From Corynebacterium falsenii (GTDB lineage: Bacteria; Actinomycetota; Actinomycetes; Mycobacteriales; Mycobacteriaceae): DNA of 64,000 nucleotides. Shown here piece by piece: positions 56,514 through 64,000 of the stretch. A program made the translations under genes and the position numbers. The notes below the pieces were generated by a model that worked only from the letters and a program-made list of their open reading frames with translations, made no database searches and was not told the DNA's origin. Within the stretch, counting starts at the first letter, position 1. Every line of letters starts with the position of its first letter. Location of the stretch: assembly GCA_001054945.1 (NCBI GenBank), contig JVKJ01000005.1, forward strand, positions 744,001 to 808,000, given 5' to 3'.

Positions 56514-56576
56514 CGCCTAGCGCTCGGTCCTCACCGGGCCTGACAGTGGCGTCCCACCCCAAAAACTAACGCCCCG

Positions 56577-57797
56577 CTAGCGGAACTGGTCCACGACTCC
56601 CGCGAACAGGCGCACCCCCACCCTCAGCGCCCGCTCATCGAAGATGATGTCCGGCTGGTGCAGATCCGGGCGCACCCCCTTGCCATTCCACGTGCCCAGG
56701 CGAGCCATCGCTCCGGGCACGTGCTCCAGGTACCAGCTGAAGTCTTCGCCACCGGAAGACTGCGGAGCCTCTCTCAGAGCATGTGGATCCACGTTCTTCA
56801 CGGCATTGGCCAGCAGCGCGGTGGAGACATCGTCGTTGGTGACCGGCGGGACGCCCTTGGTGTAGCGCAGCTCCACGGATGCCCCGGTGGGGGCGACGAT
56901 CGAATCGATCAGTTCCTTCAGCATCCCCTGCGCATCCCGCCACACCCCGATCTGAGCGGTGCGGAACGAACCCAGCAGCCGGACTTCCTGTGGCATGGCG
57001 TTGAAGGTGGCTCCACCATTGATCGCACCGAAGGTCAGCACCGAGCCGCTGCGCGGATCCACCCGGCGGGACAGGACCCCTGGCAATTCGGTGGCAAGCA
57101 AGCCCGCGGCGTAAATCAGGTCCACCGTCATGTGCGGACGGGACGTGTGCCCGCCCTGCCCCCGCAGCACGACTTCCACCACATCCGCGGCAGATGTGAT
57201 GGCGCCCGTGCGCACGCCGACCTGTCCCACGCGCAGCTTGGGCTCACAGTGCACGGCGAAGATCTTGCTCACCCCGGACAGCGCGCCGGCCTCGATCACG
57301 TCAACGGCGCCGCCGTCCATGACCTCTTCCGCGGGCTGGAAGATTCCGCGCACCTGCACGCCGAGCGCATCCGCACCGCGCTCGTGGACGAATTCTTGCA
57401 GCGCGATCATCAGCGCAAGCACGATGGTCGTGTGCATGTCATGGCCGCAGGCGTGCATCACGCCCGGGTGCTCGGAGGCGAATTCGAGCCCGGTGACCTC
57501 GTCGAGCGGAAGGGCATCGATATCCCCGCGGAAGGCGATCAGCGGGGCATCGTCTGGCCCCACGTCAACGGTCAGCCCGGTGGAGGGCAGGCGCCTGGGG
57601 TGCAGGCCGCGAGATTCCAGGGCTTCCACCAGGAAGTCGGTGGTTTTGGACTCCATGTGGCTGAGTTCCGGATGGCTATGCAGGTGGCGGCGCCACTCCA
57701 CGATCTGGTCACCGTGGGCTGTCAGCCATTGGGAAACGAAATCACCAACTTCTGAGGTGGCGCGCTGTTCCTGGCGCTGGTCGCCGAGGTCGTCCAT
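56577..57797 (-). CDS. M20-family amidohydrolase (AmiA-like)
   Basis: 406 residues. Metal-dependent hydrolase of N-acyl amino acids or related amides (M20D). Metal ligands: Cys and His in ACGHDMHTT, Glu pair in QPAEEVMDGG, and His in VHCEPKL. The dimerisation domain is in the middle (about 195-305); the C-terminal metal ligand is present in SSGGEDFSWYLE. The start at 57797 lies opposite the PNP gene. Corresponds to amiA1/amiB1 in the mycobacterial order. Natural substrate unknown. Confidence 0.9.
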   Translation of the reverse strand: MDDLGDQRQEQRATSEVGDFVSQWLTAHGDQIVEWRRHLHSHPELSHMESKTTDFLVEALESRGLHPRRLPSTGLTVDVGPDDAPLIAFRGDIDALPLDEVTGLEFASEHPGVMHACGHDMHTTIVLALMIALQEFVHERGADALGVQVRGIFQPAEEVMDGGAVDVIEAGALSGVSKIFAVHCEPKLRVGQVGVRTGAITSAADVVEVVLRGQGGHTSRPHMTVDLIYAAGLLATELPGVLSRRVDPRSGSVLTFGAINGGATFNAMPQEVRLLGSFRTAQIGVWRDAQGMLKELIDSIVAPTGASVELRYTKGVPPVTNDDVSTALLANAVKNVDPHALREAPQSSGGEDFSWYLEHVPGAMARLGTWNGKGVRPDLHQPDIIFDERALRVGVRLFAGVVDQFR

Positions 57798-57885
57798 ACC
57801 GCGAGGTCACGTTCCCTTCCGGTCGTTGGTTAAAGCTACTGTTTATTTGTGGGACGATTCGTTTGGGGACGCCATGGGGTGGCAG

Positions 57886-57926
57886 TTTCATAGAAAACGA
57901 ACGAATTGTCCTATGAATTTTCATAG
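57886..57926. promoter_or_regulatory. triple TTCATAG motif in the amidohydrolase-PNP promoter region
   Basis: TTCATAG occurs at 57887-57893 and 57920-57926, and its complement CTATGAA at 57911-57917. The last two form the inverted repeat CTATGAA-TT-TTCATAG. It sits 20-70 bp upstream of the PNP -10 and about 90-130 bp upstream of the amidohydrolase. Confidence 0.5.
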
Positions 57927-57946
57927 TAGCCCCTGAGCAATCCGCG

Positions 57947-57952
57947 TATCCT
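57947..57952 (+). promoter_or_regulatory. -10 box of the purine phosphorylase gene (leaderless)
   Basis: TATCCT, 7 nt, ATG at 57960. Confidence 0.45.
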
Positions 57953-57959
57953 CGTGCCC

Positions 57960-58784
57960 ATGACAAGCACCAACATCGATGTGACTGGCCTTGCACAAGA
58001 GGCTGCGGAGGCCCTTCAAAAGAAGACGGGAATTGATCGTTACGATCTCGCCGTCGTCTTGGGGTCCGGATGGCGCGCAGCTTCCGACGTTTTCACAGAG
58101 GGCGCGACGGAACTGATTGAGTTCCCGATGTCCGAGTTGCCAGGATTCCTGCCACCCACCGCGGTCGGGCACGGCGGAACCATCCGCAGCGCCAATGTAG
58201 GCGGAAAGAACGTGTTGGTGCTGCTGGGCCGGACTCACGCCTACGAAGGACACGAGCTGTGGCGCACCGCCCATGCCGTGCGCACCGCTGCACAAGCCGG
58301 AGTAAGCAACGTCATCCTCACCAACGCCGCTGGTGGACTGGCCGAGGGGATGACGGTCGGCGAACCGGTGCTGATTGCGGATCACATCAACTTCACTGCC
58401 AAGACTCCCCTGGTCGGGGCGAATTTCGTGAACCTCGTGGACGCCTACTCCCCCGCATTGCGCCAAAAGATGCAGGAGCTGCGCCCCGGGATGCGCGAGG
58501 CGGTGTATGCGATGATGCCCGGACCGCAGTACGAAACTCCTGCGGAGATCCATATGTTGCGCACCCTCGGAGCGGGTCTGGTGGGAATGTCCACCGTGTA
58601 CGAGACGATTGCTGCGCGCGAGGCTGGCGTGGAGGTGCTGGGAATCTCACTGGTCACGAACTTGGCCGCCGGCGTGACCGGCGAACCGCTGAACCACAAG
58701 GAAGTTTTGGAAGCGGGCGACGCAGCTGCCTCCGATATGGGCGCACTGCTGCGCGATCTGGTTGGGGTGATCGACAATGACTGA
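57960..58784 (+). CDS. purine nucleoside phosphorylase (trimeric type)
   Basis: 274 residues. Phosphorolysis of guanosine/inosine to base and ribose-1-P. Motifs: LAVVLGSGWRAASD, HGGTIRSANVGGKNVLVLLGRTH, LTNAAGGLAEGM, MMPGPQYETPAEI, GMSTVYETIAARE and the purine-binding Asn in SLVTNLAAG. Asn in that last motif suggests a preference for 6-oxopurines. Its last 8 bp overlap pmmB. Confidence 0.93.
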   Translation: MTSTNIDVTGLAQEAAEALQKKTGIDRYDLAVVLGSGWRAASDVFTEGATELIEFPMSELPGFLPPTAVGHGGTIRSANVGGKNVLVLLGRTHAYEGHELWRTAHAVRTAAQAGVSNVILTNAAGGLAEGMTVGEPVLIADHINFTAKTPLVGANFVNLVDAYSPALRQKMQELRPGMREAVYAMMPGPQYETPAEIHMLRTLGAGLVGMSTVYETIAAREAGVEVLGISLVTNLAAGVTGEPLNHKEVLEAGDAAASDMGALLRDLVGVIDND

Positions 58785-60357
58785 GGGTATTCAGGAGCTG
58801 CGATTTGGCACCGCCGGCCTGCGCGCCCCCATCGGCCCGGGCCCAGCCGAAATGAACGTGTCCACAGTCACCCGGGCCACCGCCGGGGTGGCCCAGTGGA
58901 TGAAGGAGTCAACGAACCCGAACCGTTCTGACGGCCACTATTGCGTGGCTGTGGGATTCGATTCTCGGTACGGCTCCCAGGCCATGGCTCGAGCGGCGGC
59001 GGAAACCTTTTCTGGCGCGGGCTTCGAAGTTTGGCTCATTGCTGAGCCTGCCCCAACCCCTGTGCTCGCCTGGTTGGTGCGCGACCGGAAGCTCGATGCA
59101 GGGGTTCAGATCACGGCATCCCACAACCCGTCGACCGACAATGGCTACAAGCTCTACCTCAAGGGCGGTTCTCAGCTGATCTCCCCCATCGACAAAAAGA
59201 TCGAGGATGCTATCAGCCAGCAGCCTGTCGCCTACGAGGTTCCCCGGTCCCAGATGGTCTCCCTGGATGCGTCCGTGCCCATGGGATATGTGGAGGCTGT
59301 CACCTCCCTCGTCGCCACCGGCGAGCAAAAAGTTCTGGCTCCCCGCCGCACGCTTCGCATCCTCTACACTCCGATGCACGGGGTGGGCGGCAACGTATTG
59401 GAGGATGCCCTCCGCGGCACCGGTTTCGGCGATGTACACTTCGTACGCTCGCAGCGCTGGGGTGATCCCGAGTTTCCCACGGTGCCCTTTCCGAATCCGG
59501 AGGAGCCGGGCGCGACGGACGCGCTTCTCGAAGAGGCACGAAAGGTCGACCCTGACCTGCTGATCGCCCTCGATCCCGATGCCGACCGTTGCATGTTGGG
59601 AGTTCGAGACAACGCAGGTGAATTCCACATGCTCAACGGCGATCAGACCGGTGCACTGTTGGCTCGGCGCGTGGTGGGAACCCTGTGGTCCCCGGAGAAG
59701 CAGGAGGACCGGCACGCTAAACCGGTCGTGGCCACCACCATCGTGTCCTCACAACTTCTGGGCACCATGGCTGAGCACGAAGGCTGGGACTACGTTGAAA
59801 CCCTGACCGGCTTCAAGCACTTGGCTCGGGCGGACCAGAATCGTCCGGGCAGTCTGGCGTTCGCCTATGAGGAAGCCATCGGCACCGCACCGGCGCCTCA
59901 GCTAGTAGCGGACAAAGATGGGATTGCCACGGCCCTGATCGCCGCGGCTTGGGCCGCGGAACTCAAGGAGCAGGGCCGCACCCTCTTGGACGAGCTATCT
60001 GACATCGAATCCGAGTTCGGCGCCTTCCGCACCACCCAGGTCAGCGCCCGATTCTCCACGCCGATTGAAGCTGCAGACATGATCGGGCAATTCACCGACA
60101 ACCCGCCCACGGAGCTCGCTGGATGTACCGTTTCCAGCTCCCCACTGCAGGATTCCGAGGGCTCCAGCACCCCCGGGGTCAAGCTGATGGGAGAGATGGA
60201 CGCCGGCCTGTCCATCCGCGTGATCGCCCGCCCCTCTGGGACTGAGCCCAAGGCGAAGTTCTACCTGGAGGCTTCTGGTCCGGCGGACAAGGCAAAACAG
60301 GTGGACGTGCTGCTCGAAACACTTGCCGGGGAAATCCGCCAGCTCACGTCGGCTTAA
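58777..60357 (+). CDS. pmmB: phosphoglucomutase/phosphomannomutase (PmmB type)
   Basis: 526 residues. Alpha-D-phosphohexomutase, possibly serving phosphopentose released by the upstream phosphorylase as well as hexoses. Phospho-serine loop QITASHNPSTDNGYKLYL, metal loop ALDPDADRCMLGV, sugar-binding FAYEEAIGT and C-terminal RPSGTEPKAKFYLE. Overlaps the PNP gene by 8 bp, implying linked expression. The equivalent deoD-pmmB pair occurs in mycobacteria (Rv3307-Rv3308). Confidence 0.92.
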   Translation: MTEGIQELRFGTAGLRAPIGPGPAEMNVSTVTRATAGVAQWMKESTNPNRSDGHYCVAVGFDSRYGSQAMARAAAETFSGAGFEVWLIAEPAPTPVLAWLVRDRKLDAGVQITASHNPSTDNGYKLYLKGGSQLISPIDKKIEDAISQQPVAYEVPRSQMVSLDASVPMGYVEAVTSLVATGEQKVLAPRRTLRILYTPMHGVGGNVLEDALRGTGFGDVHFVRSQRWGDPEFPTVPFPNPEEPGATDALLEEARKVDPDLLIALDPDADRCMLGVRDNAGEFHMLNGDQTGALLARRVVGTLWSPEKQEDRHAKPVVATTIVSSQLLGTMAEHEGWDYVETLTGFKHLARADQNRPGSLAFAYEEAIGTAPAPQLVADKDGIATALIAAAWAAELKEQGRTLLDELSDIESEFGAFRTTQVSARFSTPIEAADMIGQFTDNPPTELAGCTVSSSPLQDSEGSSTPGVKLMGEMDAGLSIRVIARPSGTEPKAKFYLEASGPADKAKQVDVLLETLAGEIRQLTSA

Positions 60358-60440
60358 AGCAGAGTTTGGCGGGCGGGCTTCGAGCCCTCACCCCACCGGG
60401 CTGAGCAGGGGTTCACCGGTCGTTGGTGGCGCTGGGCAGC

Positions 60441-61082
60441 CTAGGCGAAGTCCATATTGCGCGGACCATACAACCGGTCACCCGCATCGCCCAGCCCAGG
60501 CACGATGTATGCCTTGTCGTTCAACGACGGGTCGATCGTGGCCGTGACCAACTTCTTGACTGGCAGCCCCGACTCGCGCAAGGCATCCACGCCAGGCTGA
60601 GACGAGACCATGCAGACGCACGTAATGTCGTCTGCCCCTCGTTCGGCCAACAAGCGGATGGAATGCAGGAGAGAGCCACCTGTGGCCAGCATGGGGTCCA
60701 CCAGCATGACTGGCTGCCCACTGAGATCGTCGGGAAGGGCTTCCAAATAGGGCACTGGTTCGTGGGTCTTTTCGTCCCGGGCGAGCCCGATGAAGCCGAC
60801 CTGCGCATCCGGGATCATAGATAGCGCTGGGTCCACCATGCCCAAACCTGCTCGAATCACCGGGACGATGATCGGTGGCGTCTCCAGGCGAAAGCCTTGC
60901 GCGGTGTCCACCGGAGTCTTCACCGGAAACGCCGAGACCTGAAGATCTGCGGCTGCTTCGTAGATGAGCATCGCGCCGAGATCTGCCAACGCGGTGCGGA
61001 AAGTGACGTTGTCGCTGCGCTCATCTCGCATGATCGTTAAGCGGCTGGCTGCGAGGGGATGGTCGACCACCTTGATATCCAT
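60441..61082 (-). CDS. upp: uracil phosphoribosyltransferase
   Basis: 213 residues. Salvages uracil to UMP with [24 protein letters not shown] at the N-terminus, [33 protein letters not shown], the PRPP loop [13 protein letters not shown] and the C-terminal uracil site [19 protein letters not shown] 61082 has TACATT 7 nt upstream and no ribosome binding site. It is convergent with pmmB. Confidence 0.96.
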   Translation of the reverse strand: MDIKVVDHPLAASRLTIMRDERSDNVTFRTALADLGAMLIYEAAADLQVSAFPVKTPVDTAQGFRLETPPIIVPVIRAGLGMVDPALSMIPDAQVGFIGLARDEKTHEPVPYLEALPDDLSGQPVMLVDPMLATGGSLLHSIRLLAERGADDITCVCMVSSQPGVDALRESGLPVKKLVTATIDPSLNDKAYIVPGLGDAGDRLYGPRNMDFA

Positions 61083-61089
61083 GCAGACC

Positions 61090-61095
61090 AATGTA
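61090..61095 (-). promoter_or_regulatory. -10 box of upp (leaderless)
   Basis: Minus-strand TACATT, 7 nt, ATG at 61082. Confidence 0.5.
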
Positions 61096-61205
61096 CGCGG
61101 GGATGCGGGAAAAACCGTGAACCGTTTGGGGGAAATTCGAGTCTATTGAAGTGACGAAGCAGCGTATGAGAACCACGACATAAAGGACTTGGAAGGACAT
61201 TGCCC

Positions 61206-61583
61206 ATGCCAGCACCTGTGCCTACACCGCCCCCATCACACGATGTCCCTCCAGGGAGTCCGGGAGCGTCCGCGATGACTGTGGATGTGGCCGGGGTATA
61301 TGCCGCCAGCGCAGCGGCGAATGGGTTGTCGGAGCAGTTTGCCCGTCGCTCAGCTCCCGTCCCTGTTGAGCTGCACTTCCCGGCCTTGCCGGAGGTGGCG
61401 GCATTTGTCCAAGCGATGTCACAGGCTCGGGAGAGGCACGCGAGGTCACTGGCCATGTTTGAAGCCTTCTTCGATGCGGCGGGCCGAGGGTTAGAGGAAT
61501 TTGCAGGAGCGATTGACATGGCTGAGTCAGGCGCTGTCGGAAGATTTTCTGGCCTGACAGTCAGCGGGGGTGAGGCGCGGTGA
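61206..61583 (+). CDS. small helical protein upstream of NlpC/P60 gene (type VII substrate-like)
   Basis: 125 residues from ATG 61206 (GGAAGGA ribosome binding site 8 nt upstream). A Pro-rich N-terminus is followed by two predicted helices (about 27-50 and 60-110) with no Cys, no signal peptide and no membrane segment. The start of the helical part, VAGVYAASAAANGLSEQFARR, recalls EspC/WXG100-like proteins secreted by type VII systems, but no WxG motif is visible. It is translationally coupled to the peptidase gene (TGATG). I do not recognise the family with certainty. Confidence 0.6.
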   Translation: MPAPVPTPPPSHDVPPGSPGASAMTVDVAGVYAASAAANGLSEQFARRSAPVPVELHFPALPEVAAFVQAMSQARERHARSLAMFEAFFDAAGRGLEEFAGAIDMAESGAVGRFSGLTVSGGEAR

Positions 61584-62671
61584 TGGAACAGTTTGCGCGG
61601 CTTATTCCGCCCCCGATGCTCGGTGGAATGAGTTCACGCCTGGCGCCAGGAATTGAAGTGGACTTGGCCAGCCTCGCTCCAAGTGTGGCCGCAGCAGTGG
61701 AGGGTGCAGCGGGGACCCAGATGTCAGACCGGCTGACGGAAGCGGTCGACAGTGCGCTCGGTGTCCTGGCTGCAGGGGACCAGCTGGATGAGTTCGCCCG
61801 ACGAGCACAGGCCGCGGTGAACCAGGCAATGGCGGATGTCATAGCCATTGCGGAAGAGTGCTTAGAAGAAGTAACTGCGCAATTGCTGGCACAAGGACCC
61901 GCCTTGCTCACGGGTCCGTTGGCGGCATTTTCCGCAGCGAATGTGGCACCCATCATTGCCACGCATGTCGCCCGTGCTGAGACACGGCTCCATGAGTGTG
62001 GACACGAACTGGAAGAACTGGCCCGTCAAGCCAGTTCAGTGGTGATTCCCGATGCTCCGGGCAGCCCAGGAGAGATGGCGCAGACCGTTCCCCCGAAGCT
62101 GGAAGGGCCCGGTCAAACCGGTGAACAGGCACAGGGCAGCGCTGATGCGCCGGTTCCTGCCGCGCCCGCGGTTCCCGAGAGTTCGGTGCGAGGCACAGGC
62201 TTGGTTCACGGCGAAGGCCCGATGGGTGACATTGCTTCGACAGCTGACTCAACCCCGATAAGCGAACAGGGCCAGACCGAACAGGCCGAGAACTCGAGTT
62301 CCGAGGTAGCCGGGGCGCCATCAGCTCAAGCGGCAGCAGCGGTGACCGCCGCGAAGACTCAGCTGGGCACTCCCTATGTCTGGGGCGGCACTACCCCAGG
62401 GCAAGGTTTTGATTGCTCGGGCTTTACCCAGTGGGCCTACGGGCAAGCGGGTGTGGATATTCCCCGAGTCGCGAACGCGCAGGATGTGGGACCACAGATC
62501 CCAATGGATCAGGTGGCTCCGGGCGATCTTGCAGTGTGGGACGGGCATGTGGCCATGGTCATCGAGGACGGACAGATGATCGAGGCAGGCGACCCGGTGA
62601 GCATTAGCCCACTGCGAACTGAGAACATCGGTATGCAGTTTCATGGGTTTTACCGGCCGACAGCAGCATAA
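61583..62671 (+). CDS. NlpC/P60 (C40) peptidase without a signal peptide
   Basis: 362 residues. Residues 1-155 are Ala-rich and helical; 156-245 are a Pro/Gly/Ser/Gln-rich linker; 247-360 are an NlpC/P60 domain with Cys278 (GFDCSGFTQWAYG), His322 (WDGHVAMVI) and the MIEAG strand. Such domains cut the peptide stems of peptidoglycan. The N-terminus is not a Sec or Tat signal, so export must use another route if the protein acts on the wall. Starts inside the preceding stop codon. Confidence 0.85.
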   Translation: MEQFARLIPPPMLGGMSSRLAPGIEVDLASLAPSVAAAVEGAAGTQMSDRLTEAVDSALGVLAAGDQLDEFARRAQAAVNQAMADVIAIAEECLEEVTAQLLAQGPALLTGPLAAFSAANVAPIIATHVARAETRLHECGHELEELARQASSVVIPDAPGSPGEMAQTVPPKLEGPGQTGEQAQGSADAPVPAAPAVPESSVRGTGLVHGEGPMGDIASTADSTPISEQGQTEQAENSSSEVAGAPSAQAAAAVTAAKTQLGTPYVWGGTTPGQGFDCSGFTQWAYGQAGVDIPRVANAQDVGPQIPMDQVAPGDLAVWDGHVAMVIEDGQMIEAGDPVSISPLRTENIGMQFHGFYRPTAA

Positions 62672-62686
62672 AAGGGGACCGATGTA

Positions 62687-62869
62687 ATGAACCGTCGAAG
62701 CGCAAAAGTCGGTTTGGCGCGGATCGTGGCGCAGCCACCGGAGGTGGAGTACCACGTGGAGCAGTTCCTCGGCACTCCCCCGCCTGTCGTGCCAGCCGTT
62801 CTGACAGATGACCTGAGAACTCCGCACACGCCGAGATCCCACACCGCTCACAGCCGACCGACCGGGTAG
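62687..62869 (+). CDS. possible small basic protein, third gene of the NlpC/P60 locus
   Basis: 60 residues, 15 bp after the peptidase stop, with AAAGGGG about 10 nt before the ATG. Basic N-terminus, then a segment VEYHVEQFLGTPPPVVPAVL and a Pro/His/Thr-rich tail. No known domain. The frame is open and sits in the right place, but at this length coding is not proven. Confidence 0.45.
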   Translation: MNRRSAKVGLARIVAQPPEVEYHVEQFLGTPPPVVPAVLTDDLRTPHTPRSHTAHSRPTG

Positions 62870-62872
62870 AAT
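62867..62872 (+). promoter_or_regulatory. -10 box of the last gene (leaderless)
   Basis: TAGAAT, 8 nt, ATG at 62881. The box includes the stop codon of the preceding small frame. Confidence 0.5.
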
Positions 62873-62880
62873 CCCGGGTC

Positions 62881-64000
62881 ATGGCTGACAACGCGCGACG
62901 GAGTTCCATGACTGAGACGTCTGCATTCAAAGCGAGCACGGGCATCCACCCGCTCAAGATTTCGACCTTGAGCGGCGACTGGTTCACTCTGTGGGCGCCC
63001 TCATGGACAGAGCGGGGCGAAAAGTGGCAGGCCGTACTGGGCAAGGACGACCAGCTGTACGTCTTCGCCGATGCAGAGAACCTTCTGGCTTTCATCCGCA
63101 GTGGACAATCTCATGACCTCTTGGACCACCCGCAGTGGGGGAATTTTGCAGCGAAGGGGCACGAGGCGCTCATTGATGCTCGGATCGAGAAGATCGACCT
63201 CATTGACGTGCCGAATAAGCTTGCCTCGCGCCCAGGATACGAGGGGACTCGCCGCGTCAGCAGAGCATTCGAGCTACTTCAATCCCTCGGCAGCCTGCTT
63301 GGAGTGGAGTCCATCACGTCGTGGTTCCGCAGCTATTCGGTACTGCAAAACGTGAAGCGCGGGGCGGACCACTTTGCTTCTCAGAACGGCGAGGCCGAGT
63401 GGACCGGCATCGGCCGCACCGTCATTGAGCAGTGGGGGAAAATGCTCAAGGATCTTGAGGATCACCTCTACCAGCCGGAATCAGCGCAATCCGACGTCAA
63501 AGCGGCAAAGGCCGACATTGCAGAGGCCACCACGCTGCGCGAGGAGAGGATTGCTGCAGAGGAGAAGCGGCGGAAGGACGAGGCCACGAGCTCTCAAAAG
63601 GAGCAGGAAAACTCCGATCCATACGATTCCACGTTGTGGGCGCAGGCTGGCATCGATCCGATTCGAATCACGCTGAATGGTCAGCACGTGTACACGCTGC
63701 GTTGCTACCTCGGTGACTCGCCGCGCTTTCTCGGTCGGAACGGCCAGATCTTCACCTTCCCTAATTCCCGCTCACTGGTGCGGTGGATCGTCGATGCTGA
63801 CGAGCACGACCTGGAACCCCTCAGCACATGGACCGACCTGCAGACCGCTGCGAACGCTGGGGAGCTGGAGGTCGAGGTCCACGATTCGAACCAGTACGTC
63901 TTCACCGGCTTACGGGATGACATCGCCTCGGGCACCGACGCGGTCGACACGAAGCAACTTGGCCGGGCATATGAATTGCTGGCGGATGCCGCTGACTGGG
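62881..64000 (+). CDS. conserved actinobacterial protein, C-terminus beyond the window (Rv3311 position)
   Basis: 373 codons are visible without a stop; the gene continues past the right edge. An internal repeat is evident: an N-terminal module with WTERGEKWQAVLGKDDQLYVFADAENLLAFIRSG and a C-terminal one with LRCYLGDSPRFLGRNGQIFTFPNSRSLVRWIVDADEHDLEP, each ending in similar SHDLLDHP / HDLEPLST segments. Between them lies a Lys/Glu-rich coiled-coil-like linker (about 205-245). No signal or membrane helix. The order after upp matches the mycobacterial conserved hypothetical Rv3311; that link is positional. Function unknown. Confidence 0.75.
   Translation, partial: MADNARRSSMTETSAFKASTGIHPLKISTLSGDWFTLWAPSWTERGEKWQAVLGKDDQLYVFADAENLLAFIRSGQSHDLLDHPQWGNFAAKGHEALIDARIEKIDLIDVPNKLASRPGYEGTRRVSRAFELLQSLGSLLGVESITSWFRSYSVLQNVKRGADHFASQNGEAEWTGIGRTVIEQWGKMLKDLEDHLYQPESAQSDVKAAKADIAEATTLREERIAAEEKRRKDEATSSQKEQENSDPYDSTLWAQAGIDPIRITLNGQHVYTLRCYLGDSPRFLGRNGQIFTFPNSRSLVRWIVDADEHDLEPLSTWTDLQTAANAGELEVEVHDSNQYVFTGLRDDIASGTDAVDTKQLGRAYELLADAADW

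Noticed and set aside
56658..57755. 365-codon plus-strand open frame opposite the M20 amidohydrolase
   Set aside because: The minus-strand frame has all metal ligands; the opposite frame has no recognisable features.

Overview
This window reads as a chromosomal core segment of a high-GC actinobacterium, almost certainly a Corynebacterium. Nearly every gene has a clear actinobacterial family. The gene order follows the corynebacterial and mycobacterial block that runs in M. tuberculosis from the sigH/rshA region (about Rv3221A) to upp/Rv3311. I see no rRNA, tRNA, CRISPR array, insertion sequence or prophage. The genus call rests on family recognition and remembered synteny, not on a database search.

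Layout. 1-5.5 kb: anti-sigma factor (cut by the window edge), sigH, an SRAP protein, aroA, rsgA, a DUF6912 protein, a small HAD protein and an Rv3235-like protein. 5.5-17.8 kb: a long minus-strand run of secA, hpf, a CAP-domain protein, comF, lpqB-mtrB-mtrA, tmk and ahcY. 17.9-20.4 kb: accessory genes, including a low-complexity membrane-anchored surface protein. 20.4-30.8 kb: nucleotide-sugar and cell-wall genes (manA, pmmA, a DUF3499 gene, whiB2, a mannose-1-phosphate guanylyltransferase gene, wbbL, rmlD, an LCP ligase and a TIGR03089 gene). 30.8-39.6 kb: an ABC-2 exporter with a LuxR-type two-component system, then a sugar ABC importer, probably for trehalose. 39.6-53.5 kb: biotin and carboxylase metabolism (bsaP-bioB, birA, accD, accE, accBC) interleaved with purEK, maf, prpC/prpD and a rhodanese-like protein. 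53.5-64 kb: glycerol kinase, a DUF1707 protein, an M20 amidohydrolase, purine nucleoside phosphorylase, pmmB, upp, a three-gene NlpC/P60 locus and a large conserved protein running off the right edge.

How it fits together. Much of the window serves the mycolate/arabinogalactan envelope. GDP-mannose and rhamnose precursors come from manA, pmmA, the guanylyltransferase, rmlD and wbbL, and the LCP protein attaches polymer to the wall. AccBC, AccD and AccE supply carboxylated acyl-CoA, using biotin made by BioB/BsaP and attached by BirA. MtrAB-LpqB monitors the envelope, and the trehalose importer would recycle the mycolate carrier sugar.

Points worth a second look: a perfect BioQ-type operator on the bioB promoter; a SigH-type promoter in front of sigH; many genes whose -10 box sits 6-8 nt before the start codon (leaderless transcripts); a 16-bp palindrome in front of the ABC-2 exporter; a triple TTCATAG motif before the purine phosphorylase; a rhodanese whose catalytic cysteine is serine; a divergent single AccD; a prp locus without prpB or prpR; and a peptidase locus lacking Sec signals, with a helical partner reminiscent of type VII substrates.
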